From positions 20,241,510-20,305,509 of the forward strand of contig CM060068.1 of assembly GCA_030533445.1 (NCBI GenBank): a stretch of 64,000 nucleotides of DNA, written 5' to 3'. The stretch is from Cyprinodon diabolis (lineage: Eukaryota > Chordata > Actinopteri > Cyprinodontiformes > Cyprinodontidae). This document shows positions 1-48,600 of the stretch, in pieces. Under the pieces are notes generated by a model. It searched no databases, was not told the DNA's origin, and saw nothing but the letters and a program-made list of their open reading frames with translations. Each line of letters starts with the position of its first letter. Positions within the stretch are counted from its first letter, which is position 1. A program made the translations under genes and the position numbers.

Positions 1-36049
<36,049 letters not shown>

Positions 36050-37825
36050 AAAATGTTTCTCTCTTTACTGTTTAAGATGCACACAATTAAAAATCCATCA
36101 TTAGAGGAACAGATTTTTTTTCCACAGGATCTCTTAAGAAGTACTGTTTATCTGGCTGCTTGCGAACAAAAACAGGCAGATCAGAGTTTTATCCCTCTCA
36201 GTCTGCAACTTCTGTTACATGACAGCATGCTCGCCGTTATTTAGCCAAGCTGGTATGGTTGCTCTGAAGGAGATCTGCAGACCTGTCGTACAATCCTGAT
36301 CAAAGCAGCAATGACCGTGAACGCTTTACACACAGTAAGGCCAAATAAGTGCTTCGATAACACATGCAGTGAGAGTAATGTTAATACTGAACTATTTTAA
36401 ATAAAGGTTTGAACTACGTCCATCACGTCTATGGTGCTGATTGACGGGTTTCGAGGAGTTCCTGGCCGATTCACTTTTCCCACACTTTGTACACTTTGTT
36501 TCATAAAGTACACTTTAACAATTTTCTAGACATCCTGTTTGTTTAAAGGGTCTTTTAAGTTTAGGTTTAATGTTTTAAATTGGTCGTGATAAATTAGACA
36601 TTACATTTGGTTCATCCTACCGGGTTTGACCCTTTCAGGCCTCCTTAGCCTTGGGTCCTGCAGTAGAAATAAGACTGATTACAGAATAGTCATGGAAAAA
36701 AACGAAAAACATCTCAGTAAAATTGCCATTTCTCTTCGACCGTTTTGTTTTTACACAGACTGTGTGAAACGATTGTTTAGGTTAGCGGTTTGTCGTCGAA
36801 AACCATCATGATATGTTATTTAAGTAGAAAATTAAAGTAACCACGAGGAATGTCTTTATGTAGTTAATGGAAATTAAACCTCCACTTTCCTGCCATTTCA
36901 CTTTAAAGTCCTCTAATTTTATCTGCAGGATTTCAAATCCCAGACAGATGTCTTAGGTTCTATGTGCAGAGGAAGTAAATATTCTGTATAATTGATTTTA
37001 AATTATTTGAAAGAGTTTTATATTTCTTTGCATTTGCGTAGAGCAAAGAGGGGCTTTAGTTTTACTTCACCACGTAACTGCCGTAAAAGAATCCAAAGTT
37101 ATGGTTAAATTAGTCAAATGTCCCTTTAGCCTTCATTTTTTGGGATATTTTTCAGTCTATTCCCTAAATGTTCTGAACCTGTTCAGTTGAGCCTAAAGAA
37201 TAAAAATGAACCCTAGTACACTTTGTGATAAAAGTGATTCAGTCAGAGTTCTTCAAGAAATGTCTGAAAGATCAACTAAGGGATGGGCATTCCTGTGACT
37301 TACGAAGGATGTTATAGATCCTCATGTGTATATTATATAAATATTTACTGTTTATTCTTTTCCGTGAAGGTCAATGTTAAGTGTATTGACAAGTTCAAAC
37401 TTGTGTATTTTGACTTTTTTGGCACAATTTTGTTGAAATGGTGTTAAATATTTGTACATTGCTTAAGCCACCATTAACACTGAATCCTTTCTGTATCTGC
37501 TCGTCGTTGCTGTCTAGTTAATTTATTTACATTGCCAATGGCTTGGTTAATTGTACAAGCAATATATTTTATATAGTTATTTTTGCACAGCTACATTTTA
37601 TGACTCAGCAATGAGAATTCAGCGCATGCTACAATTGCAGTTTATATCAAAGAGTAAAGCAGAAGTGGTTTGGGGGCTCAGCACCATCAGCTTTATTTTA
37701 TGCTGTACGTTTAATGCAGTTGTCATGTTATCAGTATTGTGAGCTTTATTAGCTGTGATCACATACTGTCCTGAACATTACTGCCAACATGGAGAGCAAA
37801 ATAAAGACCAGCTAAGGAAAAACAC
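36050..37825 (+). other. tanc1: tanc1 3' untranslated region with poly(A) signals
   Basis: AT-rich sequence without coding potential after the stop. AATAAA hexamers on this strand lie at 36400-36405, 37199-37204 and 37800-37805. The last, followed by a GT-rich stretch, is the most likely main cleavage site; the earlier ones could give shorter mRNAs. The 3'UTR end is inferred. Confidence 0.6.
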
Positions 37826-38705
37826 ACCTGTCTGCAAGTTTTTTTCTTAAACAGATTATAATTGACGCATTTTAAAAGGTCTAAACATACAATTATTTAG
37901 CGCGTTTCTACCAGGAAAGTTTACTTGTTTAGATTAAAAGCAGACTTTTTATTTATTTCTTACAGCTTTCATTCACATTGTATTTATAGCAAGTGAACTA
38001 TGGCTGATGTTAAAACTACTTGTGTGATGATTGGACAGAAACGACAAGGATAGACGGAGCACATACCCAGAAATGGAGGAAGTCCTGCATGCTGCACCTT
38101 TGTTCTGCATGTTTGTGCGTTGTTTTTTTTTTTCACAGCTGCAAAAATCTTTGAGGCTAAAAAGCAACTCATTCATGCAGGATTCTTCAGGAGATGCTCA
38201 GCATGCTGGTAGCAGATTTGATCAACAGATTGCTTGTGAAACAATGATTTCAGCACTTGGTTTACTGCTACAGTGGCTTGTTAAGTCCAAACAGACCTGT
38301 TTTCTGTTGGGTTTTAGCGTGGAAGTATTATATTCACACCAGCGACGTGGACAGAGACCCTGTTATATACAGATGCATTTCAGGAATAAATATTTCAAAA
38401 ATTCAGAACAAATGTGGAACTCCAGATATAGAAAGTGATTAATTAATTAACACCGATGATTATGGTTTGAGTAAGAAAAAGCAAAATTTAGTTCGAATGA
38501 AATGTTATATATTTAAGGATTGTTAAGTGCAAATGTCATGTTTTGGCTTACATAATGACTGAAAAGACTGGTGATGATGATTTTCCAACAGCCATTTAAA
38601 TAAAAGTTTAAATAATTTTGGATGATAGCAAACTAATCAAAGTTGGAAGGAAAAGGCAATCAAGAGAGGAGAAGCAAAGACCACTTAGTGGAACACACAT
38701 TGTAC
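37826..38705. other. Intergenic spacer between convergent genes
   Basis: Between the presumed tanc1 poly(A) site and a MITE. The 135-codon open frame at 38031-38438 has no recognisable domain and no splice or start context, so I do not call it a gene. Confidence 0.5.
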
Positions 38706-39064
38706 TGTATAGTGGTTACGCCATTTTAGATAAGTTTCCGAATGTCTAGTGGATGGAAAAGTAGTGGACTCGAAATTTTCCACAATGCACTTTGAAAAGT
38801 AATGATCAGTGATGTTCTCTAGATGAGCAGATATATCCTATGATGCTTTGCGAGAGCTCTACTTGCAAAGCGTAGTGGGATTTGTTGTAGCGGCGGTAAA
38901 TAATAGAGATGGCACAGACACCGTGCAGGGAGGCGGAGTTATGTGACCAACAGGAAGCCAAAAGTAGTTGTTATATATCTGGACGGTCAATTAACTGAGT
39001 TCACTATAAAGTCCACTATATAGACTCTGTATAGTGATTGAGGGATGGACGTTCGGACACAGCC
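38706..39064 (+). repeat. MITE family X, copy A (5' truncated)
   Basis: Ends TGATTGAGGGATGG then CGTTCGGACACAGCC. Shares TGCACTTTGAAAAGTAATGA, GGGAGGCGGAGTTATGTGAC and AAAGTCCACTATATAG with the fuller copy at 55573-55959, in the same orientation. The left inverted terminus is missing. Confidence 0.75.
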
Positions 39065-39454
39065 TATGTTTCAAGTGCCACAACACGGCTATGTCTAGGA
39101 CGGTTAGTCACTTTCCTCTGTTAAACTACTATTAACTACTGCTTTTCTGAGAACTTGTATTTGTTGTTTTTATTAGAATCAATGATACAACCTTTTCAGC
39201 CATATTTATTGATAATGCTTCTGTACCAATCAAAGCACGTCTGTGAAAGTTAATCATCATAGTTTTTAATTGAACATATCTCTCAACAAAACACAGAATC
39301 AAATTGTTCCATACTTTGTTTCATTGAAACATTGACAAATCTACAGCACAAGTCTTTGAGTTGCAGTTGAATAAATATCATTTTTTAAAGTGAGATTCAA
39401 CAGTCGAAGCATTTATAATCTGTTTTCTAATGACAGCAATTCTAAACAAGCTGT
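39065..39454 (-). other. wdsub1: wdsub1 3' untranslated region
   Basis: On the minus strand AATAAA occurs at 39210-39205 and again at 39174-39169, about 250-290 bases after the stop. Either could define the mRNA end. The region stops where MITE copy A begins. Confidence 0.5.
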
Positions 39455-39606
39455 TTACTGACTGGACTTCCACCGGGTTATTGCCATCTTCAGGGACCTG
39501 TTTGGGGTGAGCAGGGTGGTCTTCAGCGGCAGGTTAGTCATTGGGCTTGTTTTTTTCTTGCCTCGGATCCAGCTCTCGATGGATTCCCTCTCGTAGGAGT
39601 ACCCAT
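39455..39606 (-). CDS. wdsub1: wdsub1 exon 11, U-box and stop
   Basis: Encodes [20 protein letters not shown] and [20 protein letters not shown], then TAA at 39457-39455. Acceptor CTCTATAG|AT. Completes the U-box fold. Confidence 0.96.
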
Positions 39607-42600
39607 CTATAGAGCAGTTGGAAATGAGACACCAATTTTACTTTTTAACACTGAAGAGATGGGGGGGCAAAGAATTTTTTTTTTCATTTTTATGAACAAA
39701 CCTGCAGCTATTACTGGATCCTTCATCAGCTCCCTGGAGATTGGGCACAGAAACTCATCTGGAGCTTCTGAACCACTGTGCTCCAACTTGAGGGCCTCAA
39801 TTTTCCTTAGTAGACGTCCACGAAGACCTATGGACTCTGGGGAAAAATAAATAACACCAGTAGCCACATAATGTTAGTCAGTAGGACACTGTTCACATGA
39901 AAATATTTAGCTATGTCATTTCTAGGGGTCAAGTTGGTTTATTTACTTTCTCTTGAGCTAAAGTGAGTAAATGCACAGAAAAGCGGCTGAAGCAAAGAAA
40001 AGAAGCGGGAAAAAATCTGTGCTGAGTCACAAAGAACCAGACACTTTGCTCCACAGCTAAGGCTCCTGTTATTGTGCCAGAGAATAAAGGTCCAGCACGT
40101 CCAAAAGAGCAAAAATCTCTGTGCACGTCTCTGCCTGCTGATGCCGTTCCTCTGAATTTATCTGCAGCAAATTTCCTAAACAGCTAAAACGGCAGGGCGA
40201 CCTTTATGGCTGAATATGATTTGTTGTGTGTCTGTGTGTAATGGCTGAGCCGCAGAGAAGCATGTCTCATTCAGGCAGCATGAACAGCTGCCGTGACATT
40301 TTCTAGCATGACTTTTCAAATCTTGACAACTTTATTACAATAGAAGGCACTAAATGATTCAACATATTTGAACCCATTTTCTGCTCTGTGACACTAATGC
40401 AACCATGAAAGTGTTGCAATTTCGTTTAAAAGGATTGGCAATAAAGGATAGTGAAGTTTTAGGTAGCAGAACGGAAATTTATTTATCAAATTATATATCT
40501 TAGAGAATAGCTGTAGACTATTCAAAGCAAGCAATATTTCTTTTTTGCTTTAGCCCCAGAAAAAAGTCACTAAAACTCTAGATTGGAACATATTTAAACT
40601 TCCTTTCAATAACCCATATATTGAATAAAGACATTGTAAGGGATAGGTCACAGTAAAACATAGAAAAAAGGACATTGTAACCAGCTGCTATCATTGGAAG
40701 AAGAAGGCAAGAAAGCAGTGGGTTCTTATTCCAACCACTTAAGCAGTGTTTCATGCCTTGGTGTAAACTGTGTACATCCCTAGACATTCATTTAACCTTT
40801 ATTATCACAGGCTTTCTCACTGAGATCCAATTTGTCATTTACAAAAGAGACCTGTTTTAATAATAACAAAAACACATAAAGCTAAAGATATTAAAACAAC
40901 TCAAATTAAAAACAACCGACTCAAATTAAATGAGGTTATAACAAATCGCAATGAGAGTTTGTTGAGATTTATTTAAAGAAATGTCAGTTATTACAGAGAA
41001 ATAACTGGAGTCTTCTGTTCAGACAGAAGTAAAAATTGGAATAATTGTCCATAATAAAAAGCATGACATTAAAAATTAAAGGTGGGGGAATCAGGAGTGG
41101 TGCTTTGCTGCAGGAGGACATTGGAACCCTTTTCAAAAGAGATGGGATGAGGAAAAATATTGCAGCAAAAGCTCAAAACCTTGACCAGGACATTATAACT
41201 AAAGCACATATTTCATAATGGACATGGAGTGACAAAGCCCCTGATCCTAGTCCTACTTTGTGGGAAAAGCTGTGGGAGGGCCAACCCACAAACGCGACTC
41301 GCGCAAATACCTCAAAATATTTGACACAAGTGATGGTTAAAAAAACAACACAAAACATTCAAACAAAATAGCAGTTATAACAAAAATGCATGTAACCATA
41401 TTTTAAAGGTTTTTCAAGGGATTTTTCTTCAGCGTCTTAAAAAAAGTGTATCTTTCATTATTTTGACAGTTAACCAAAGACATTTCTGTAACCTTAAATG
41501 ACTTGAACTATGAAGAGTTTAGTCTCATTTATTATCAGGCAGTAAGAAAAAGATTTTCACTTGTTTATGGAAATGAATACATTCTAAATTCTGAATAATT
41601 TCCTAAAGCCTAAACTACAACTGCAATTTCTGGTAGAAAAAAACAACTATCTAACGAGTAGTTCATTTCAGATTAATTTCTGATTCTAAAACTCTTTCTT
41701 AAATCCTTGTTTCTTTGTAGCTGTCACCTTTAACATTGTAAAACATGGAGAAAATAAAAACATGGTATCCTCTGGATTCAGATGTATATTTACATGTATA
41801 TAATTGACATGACACTCAATGAGCTGTATTGTTTAGTGGCTTTTTGTACATAAGATGCTGAAATGTTTTCGTATTCATAATCTAAATTAAAAACTTGATT
41901 GTGCCAATGGCAGCTATAAGAGATGTAACCTGTAGATAACTTTCCCGACCAAACTTTTTTTTCTTGTCAGGTCTCAGGACTTGCTCACGCAGTATAGCAG
42001 TCTATTTCTTCAATCATCACTGCAAAAAAAAAAAAAGTCTTAAGCTAAATCTCCCACAAAGGGGAAGAAAAGGTTGTTTGTTGATGCCTTTTATGTTAAT
42101 CCAATGCAAAAGTATTCCCGCATTTATAATATATCTGTTTTTTGAAAACAAAATCTTAATATTTTTATGTTTTAGATTTTATGGGATAAACAAAATAAAA
42201 TGTAAATTAGAGTTGAATTAAAGTAAAAGGAGACTTAAGGAGATTTTAACAAACAAACAAGGAAAATGTATTTAACCCCCCCCCAATCAAAGTGCCCCAA
42301 AAAAGAAAAACATGGCAGCACAGTCAATTCAGAGGGAATCAATTTTTTTAAGAAATGGAAGTCTTCCAGTGTATTATTATTCCTGCATTTTAGACTTAGA
42401 TTTCTTTAACGTTTATTACAAAATTTCGTTTTGTGCAGGTTTTATGGCATTTCTATTCTTTAAAGTGCAGTAGTGATCAAATGTAAACAGTGTGGGCGAA
42501 AAAACATGGTGCAAAAAAAACAAATTGATATAGAAGTTCAGAGCATTAAATATATATGGTGCAGTTTTGCAGTGTTTTGGTTTGGTGTTTGGCAGAGTCA

Positions 42601-45600
42601 GTGACATGATTTAGAGTTTTCTCAACAGTTCAGCTGTCTGATGGCTGTGGGGAAGAAGCAGCTTCGGAACCTGCTGGACCTGCATCGAATGATGCGAAGC
42701 CTCTTCCCAGAGGGCAGCAGAGAGAACAGTCCATGGTGGGGGCTTTAGTGGTCATTGATAAAAAGAAAGCAGTAATTTGACAGAAAACAGCATAGAGGGA
42801 AGTGGAAGCGTGCAGCAGATGGCTAGAGACCAGGAATCAAACCCAGGACCACCGCATTGAGGACTATTGCTTCCACACGTCGTCCCCCTCATCTACACAA
42901 AGCATCCTGCAAGCCACCATTTTCTGACTTCTTAAGATTCTTAAGTAGGAAAATTAGTGTCGGCAGATGCCTATGAACAGCACAGTAAATCCCCAGTACA
43001 AGCTGTAAATATTCTTCAAGGTCTTAATTAAACTAACTTAATTTAACTTTTATAAAACAAGAATATGCAGAAAAATGTTAGCAATACCAATGTGTTTTGG
43101 TAAAAGTTTAAACTTTAGCTCTGACAGAAACCGAAAAATATTGTTCAAAAGAGACTATTGATTCTCATCCAATGTTCCTAACTATATATTTCTATGCAAT
43201 ACTTTCACCTGAATGCAATTATTTACCAAGGTGACACTCAGGTATTCTCTCTTCGTTCAAGGAGAAGTCACTCAGCCTCCAATCTGAACACATAATTCCA
43301 ATTAATTATATATTTCCTTGCTTGCACTGAATGGTGTCTTTAGAGTCATGGTGCAGGAAATTAATACAAATAATAAATAAAAAGAACACACACTACAGAA
43401 AAAGACCATGTATCTGTGTTGCTAAGAGCCAGTTAACTCATCAAGAGCTCATCCAGCTTATGCTCATCACAACATTGCAATTCAAATGCTTAAAAAAAAC
43501 AAAACAAACAGAAGCGACCAGCACAGGGAGTCTGGTTTATGCTGGGAAAATGACAGCATTAAATCAGGTGAACTCTTCCACCCCCTCAAGTCCTGGCTTT
43601 CAGCTAATAAACTTAGTTAGAAAAGCAGCACTTCACAAAAGTAATACTTCGTTTAGGATTTCTATACACTCTAGGATCTTTCATGATAAGTACTATACAG
43701 TCCACTTTACATTTAGATTGATCATTTGATGGAATAGGGAGGGGTGGTATGAATATTTCATCAAGTTTACTGAAATCGTACTTGCTGTGTGTGTGGTGTG
43801 CATCTGTGTGTGTTGGAGTAAGAGATGGTGAGTGAGTGTATTCCTATGCAAATCCATCCCCTATTTGCATGCATCAAAAATTATGTTTTATACTGTGGGG
43901 ATGTAGGTTGCACAGCATGACAGAAAATGTGGCAATCTGTCCATTTCTTCTGCAGTAATGATGAGAGCTGTCCTCCATACTAAACACATGGAGATGATAT
44001 GGGACATGCTTTGCATAACGGAGCAGCATGTGAGTCTGGTTTGGCAGTTTGGTGCTATAAAATTAAAGGATTGGACATAAGATTGTAATTATGATCAGAG
44101 TTTTGTATGTAAGCTGAAGACAGAAGGATGCATTTTGAAACTTATGTGTGATCTAAGAATTTAAACAATATTTCAAGTGTAATGGGGTATGCTCTCCTTG
44201 TCTATTGATTTTAACACAACATTCCAATAACATTAAACTGATGAAATAGCTTTCGCTAAATAATTTATCAGACAGATAGCCTTCAGAGATTTAGCTGCAT
44301 AAAGCAGAAATGCAAGCTTTATTTCACCACATTTTATAGATTACCGTAGAAGAGAACATCAAAAGTAGTAGATATGTTGTCATGTTTGCGGTGCTGAATT
44401 AATTTACAAATCTGACAACCAGAGGCAAGGCAAGGGTTGTAGAAACTGATGAAATTTCCTAAAATTCTAATAACATTACAAGTCAATGGACCAACTGGAA
44501 AAAATATCTTCTACCCCTCACCTTTTGACCTTAGTTCAACAGCAGAGGATGGTGGGAATTAATTTTTTTGACCTGGAGAGCGTTAATAGTAGGACATTGG
44601 CAGACATCCAGTCCAATGTTCTAGAAGACATGCAGAACAGTAACAACCACTGTTACAAGAGCAACACTAAATTTGAATGCAATACTAAGTTTCTGAGTTG
44701 TTCCAAATCCAAATTTTTTGCAAAAGCCTCAACAATGAGATGACAGGACATAAGCTCATGTCATACTATGCAGACTCTTTGTATACACTGATGAATATCT
44801 TCTCACCTCAGTGTGTTTAATGCTTAAAAGGGTGCCAGTAGCAGCCTAGTGCAACTGATTTCCTGGTTTATTTCGCTGCATTCACAGCATGGATAGAGTG
44901 TTGACCTTTTACCCCCAGAAAGGTAACAACAACAAATGGATAAACATTTTGTCGTAAAAGTAACTGATTTGTTTTTTCTCATGCGGTAGGGCAAGTATCC
45001 ACAAAATACAACACAGGGCATATCACAAGATACAGTGCTACATTTTTTTTCTTCCTGTTTAAAGCCCATAAAATCAATATTTGAAATGTTACCATAGCCT
45101 TGGCAAAGTAGGAAACCGTGTGATAGCAGGTTCACAGGCAAGTGAAACAAAGCCTTGGTAACTTAAGCATATAAGTTTGTAAAGATCACAGAAATTAACC
45201 TAAGGATTTTTCTTTTTACTTGACATAAGATACATTTGCCTCAAATCAGTGAATTAGTTTGTTGATTAAAGTTATCCGAAACATTTTAAATGTTGATCTG
45301 CTTCAGCCAAACCTCATGAAGCATCATTAATCTTGAAAACCATCATATTTTTTGGGAAATTTCACTACTGATGAAATAATTGATATTCAAGAGTGTGGTG
45401 GATGATCCTCCCAGCACCACATCGTGTTAGTATTTTTTTCTTGCTCTATATTATATTACAATTTATGTTTAAGTTGGTTATTTCTTTTAGACAGGTATTT
45501 TCTAACGGGTGCACACTTTAGTTAAAGTCTGTCTGAATGGTTTATTTACACTTGTTTTTTTGTTTGAGGTGATGCTGATGCAAACCAGCTGGAGGAGGAA

Positions 45601-48600
45601 ACCTGGAGCGTACCATTTTTGAAAGACTGACGGGGGAGACTTGTTTTAAGTTGTTTTCAATTAGTTTGTCACTTAAATACTCACTTGTTGTTTCTGCAAA
45701 GTAAAAGTTAGTGTTGCTTTATTTGTTTCATAGAATGGTTAATTTTGTATTTATTGGTTCTTTTGATATGTTGTGCCTCCCTCATGTGGTGGACTTGGGT
45801 TACTCCATCCCTTTTTAAGCAGCCTTTAGTTCTTTGTTTGCTGGTCAGTTTTTTTTGTTTGAGTTGGATCAGTTGACCTCAGTTAAGTTGGGCCCAGATC
45901 CATGTTATTTTGTATTGCTTTTGAGCCTTTGTTATCCATTTTTGACACAATTAAATGAAAGCACTTTTTCAATTTTTTAACACCTTTTGTCCTTATTTAG
46001 ATTTGGTCCCTCACAAAGAGCAAAGAGGATACTGGTGGCATGATGGCCCATGATGGACAGGAAGGTTGAGGGTATTGGTGCGATTTCTATAAGTAGACAA
46101 ACTCCATCCTCACCTATTCCCAGCTCGGCCACTGTCTCCTTGCTCATGTGATTCATCACAGATCCGTCTATGTTGTTGGCTTTGAAGATCTCAACGAGCT
46201 CATTCAGACCTTCTTCACACAGCCAGTTCTGCACATCCTTCTCAGTCCAATCGGGTAACAGCAACCTGGAGTGACCTAGCAGTTTCCTTCCTGCAATAAA
46301 AAAAAAATAAATCAAAACAGGATGGGAGGAAGTGTAGAGCTATTACAGCCCAATCTCCTGCAAACAAACAGTTTCCTCTCAAGCTCCACAGAAAGGACAC
46401 ACTCCCTCTGAGCAGATATGGGAGCGATAATTACTTTCATGTGCAGCCATCCGAAAAAGATCTACAAACACAGTTGTATTATCTCAAAGGAAATTTTTTT
46501 AAATCAAGTTTTATGCTTCGTATTCAAAATTTGCACCAAGAAAATACTATATTGCATATCCTTTTAAACAAGAGTTAAGGTAAGCAAACCTAAATGCACC
46601 CCTGAAAACACACTGAAACAAAAAGAGTTAACAACAATAAACATTTGGTTGCATTACTTCAGTCTGTCCTAGCATCAAGCTAAGAGTATCTAAAAAAAAA
46701 AACTACAACACTTAGCCAGAACCAACAGGTCATACGTAGTTATAACCTACTTGCCTTTACTAAATTTGAATTTGATCTTACAGCTTAGAGAAATAAAATA
46801 ATCAGCTGCATTTAGATTAATTTAGATTTAAAAACAGCAATATTTTGACTTTTTTGTAAAGCAAAATGTGATATGAATCCCTTTATGTCCCACAATGGGG
46901 AAATTCATTCTCTGCATTGACCCATCCCCTTGGGGAGCAGTGGGCTGCTATTGTGCGGTGCGTGGGGAGCAGTCAGGGGTTAAGGGTCTTGCTCAGGGAC
47001 TCAGAGTGCAGTCTGTGGGGATTGAACCGGGTACTTTACTGTAACCACTAGGCCAGGCGTGGGCAATTCCAGTTCCTGGGGGCCGGTATCCTGCAACTTT
47101 TAGATCCATTCTTGCTCCAACACACCTGAATTAAATGGCTTGGTTACCTCCTTGGTGTGCAGTCACTTCCTCCAGAGTCCTTTCAATCATCTAATTATTT
47201 GATGCAGGTGTGCTGAACCAAAGACACATCTAAAAGTTGCAGGATAGCGGCCCTCAGGAACTGGAATTGCCCACCGCTGCACTAGGCCAACACTCCCTCG
47301 AACACTACCTTTGTATGAGGAATCCTAAAATAGGGCATAAATGGCTGTATTTCAGAAATTTAAAAGTAAAGCAGTTCATGCAAAAGCAAATAATTCCCAG
47401 AAGGACCACATCCTTAACTTTGAACAAACTGAAGAAAACTGGTCCCCTCAATTCTTCTTTCATCTGTTAGAGTAATGCCAAATGTAACACCTAAACTGCA
47501 TGGGGAAATTTATTTTTAGGTTTCAGCAATCATAAGGAAGAACCCTACTTTGCTTGAATACTGGCTGATACAGGGTATCATCTGGAGTCTCTCAGTCTAG
47601 GAAGCTGACTCACTGGAATGATTTGCAGAGCCAGAAAATTTCAGTCCTTTACCGCAGTTAGAAGAGTCACAGAGTGCAGTGTTTAAAGCCAGGAGTCTTT
47701 TTGTTTCACTTTTGAAATAACAAAAAATAAAAACAGTACTTTAAACCTACATGTGAGAAAAGTAGCAAAGCATTTGATATAATGTAAATATACTCAACCA
47801 AGTAAATCTTAAAGCTACATGAGAGAAAATGATTGACCAAAAGAAATCTGGAAAAAAAACCAAAGATACTGTACTTTACTTTAGATTACCACTGCTTGAA
47901 AAGATAAATGACCTCCTGGATGAGAATAAATTATTCTAAAATTAAAAAAAGAATAAGACCACCTGGAACCACATTTAGGTTAAAGAAATACCCTTTTCTA
48001 ATTCTCAGTAATTTTGGTTCAGCCTTATTGAAAATATTTAGAGGTGGGTATAGTACAAACAAGTGTAGTTAAGTAAAAGTAGCAGTACTTCATCACATTT
48101 TATTCAAGTAAATGTAAAAAGTAGCCTTTAAGGAAATTACTCAAGAGAGAAACAAGTAGTTTGCAGAAAGACTATTCAAGTATTGAGTAATTGACTACCC
48201 ATTAACAGAACAATTTATTTAATGTTATGAGTTATAAAACTTCATAGTTCCAGTATGTAGAATAGACTAAATAACATTATACTGTTTACTGTATTATCCC
48301 CCAACCTCCGAATTATATGGCAGACTCAGCAGATGAAATTAACATTTAACCAACAAGCTTTGAATACATCAAGAAAATCTCTTAATGGTGCACATTTGTT
48401 TAAAACAAGCTTGTTTTCATAAAGTAAACTCACTTAGCACTGATGGAGAGCTCAGAATTCTTACTCAACTAAACGTAGTAATACTTCAAATATTTTTACT
48501 CAAGAGTATACAATACAATGTTGTAAAAAACTACTCCTAAAGGTATATTTTTTCAAATATTACTCAAGTGTAACTGAGTAAATGTAACTAGTTACTACCC

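Larger units (their letters stand above)
39837..46113 (-). other. wdsub1: wdsub1 intron 9, 6.3 kb
   Basis: Contains an interspersed repeat at 42620-42760 and a tRNA-derived SINE-like stretch at 42750-42895. Elsewhere AT-rich without identifiable elements or exons. Confidence 0.5.

Noticed and set aside
38031..38438. 135-codon open frame between the two genes
   Set aside because: No recognisable domain, spans low-complexity sequence, and no Kozak or splice evidence.
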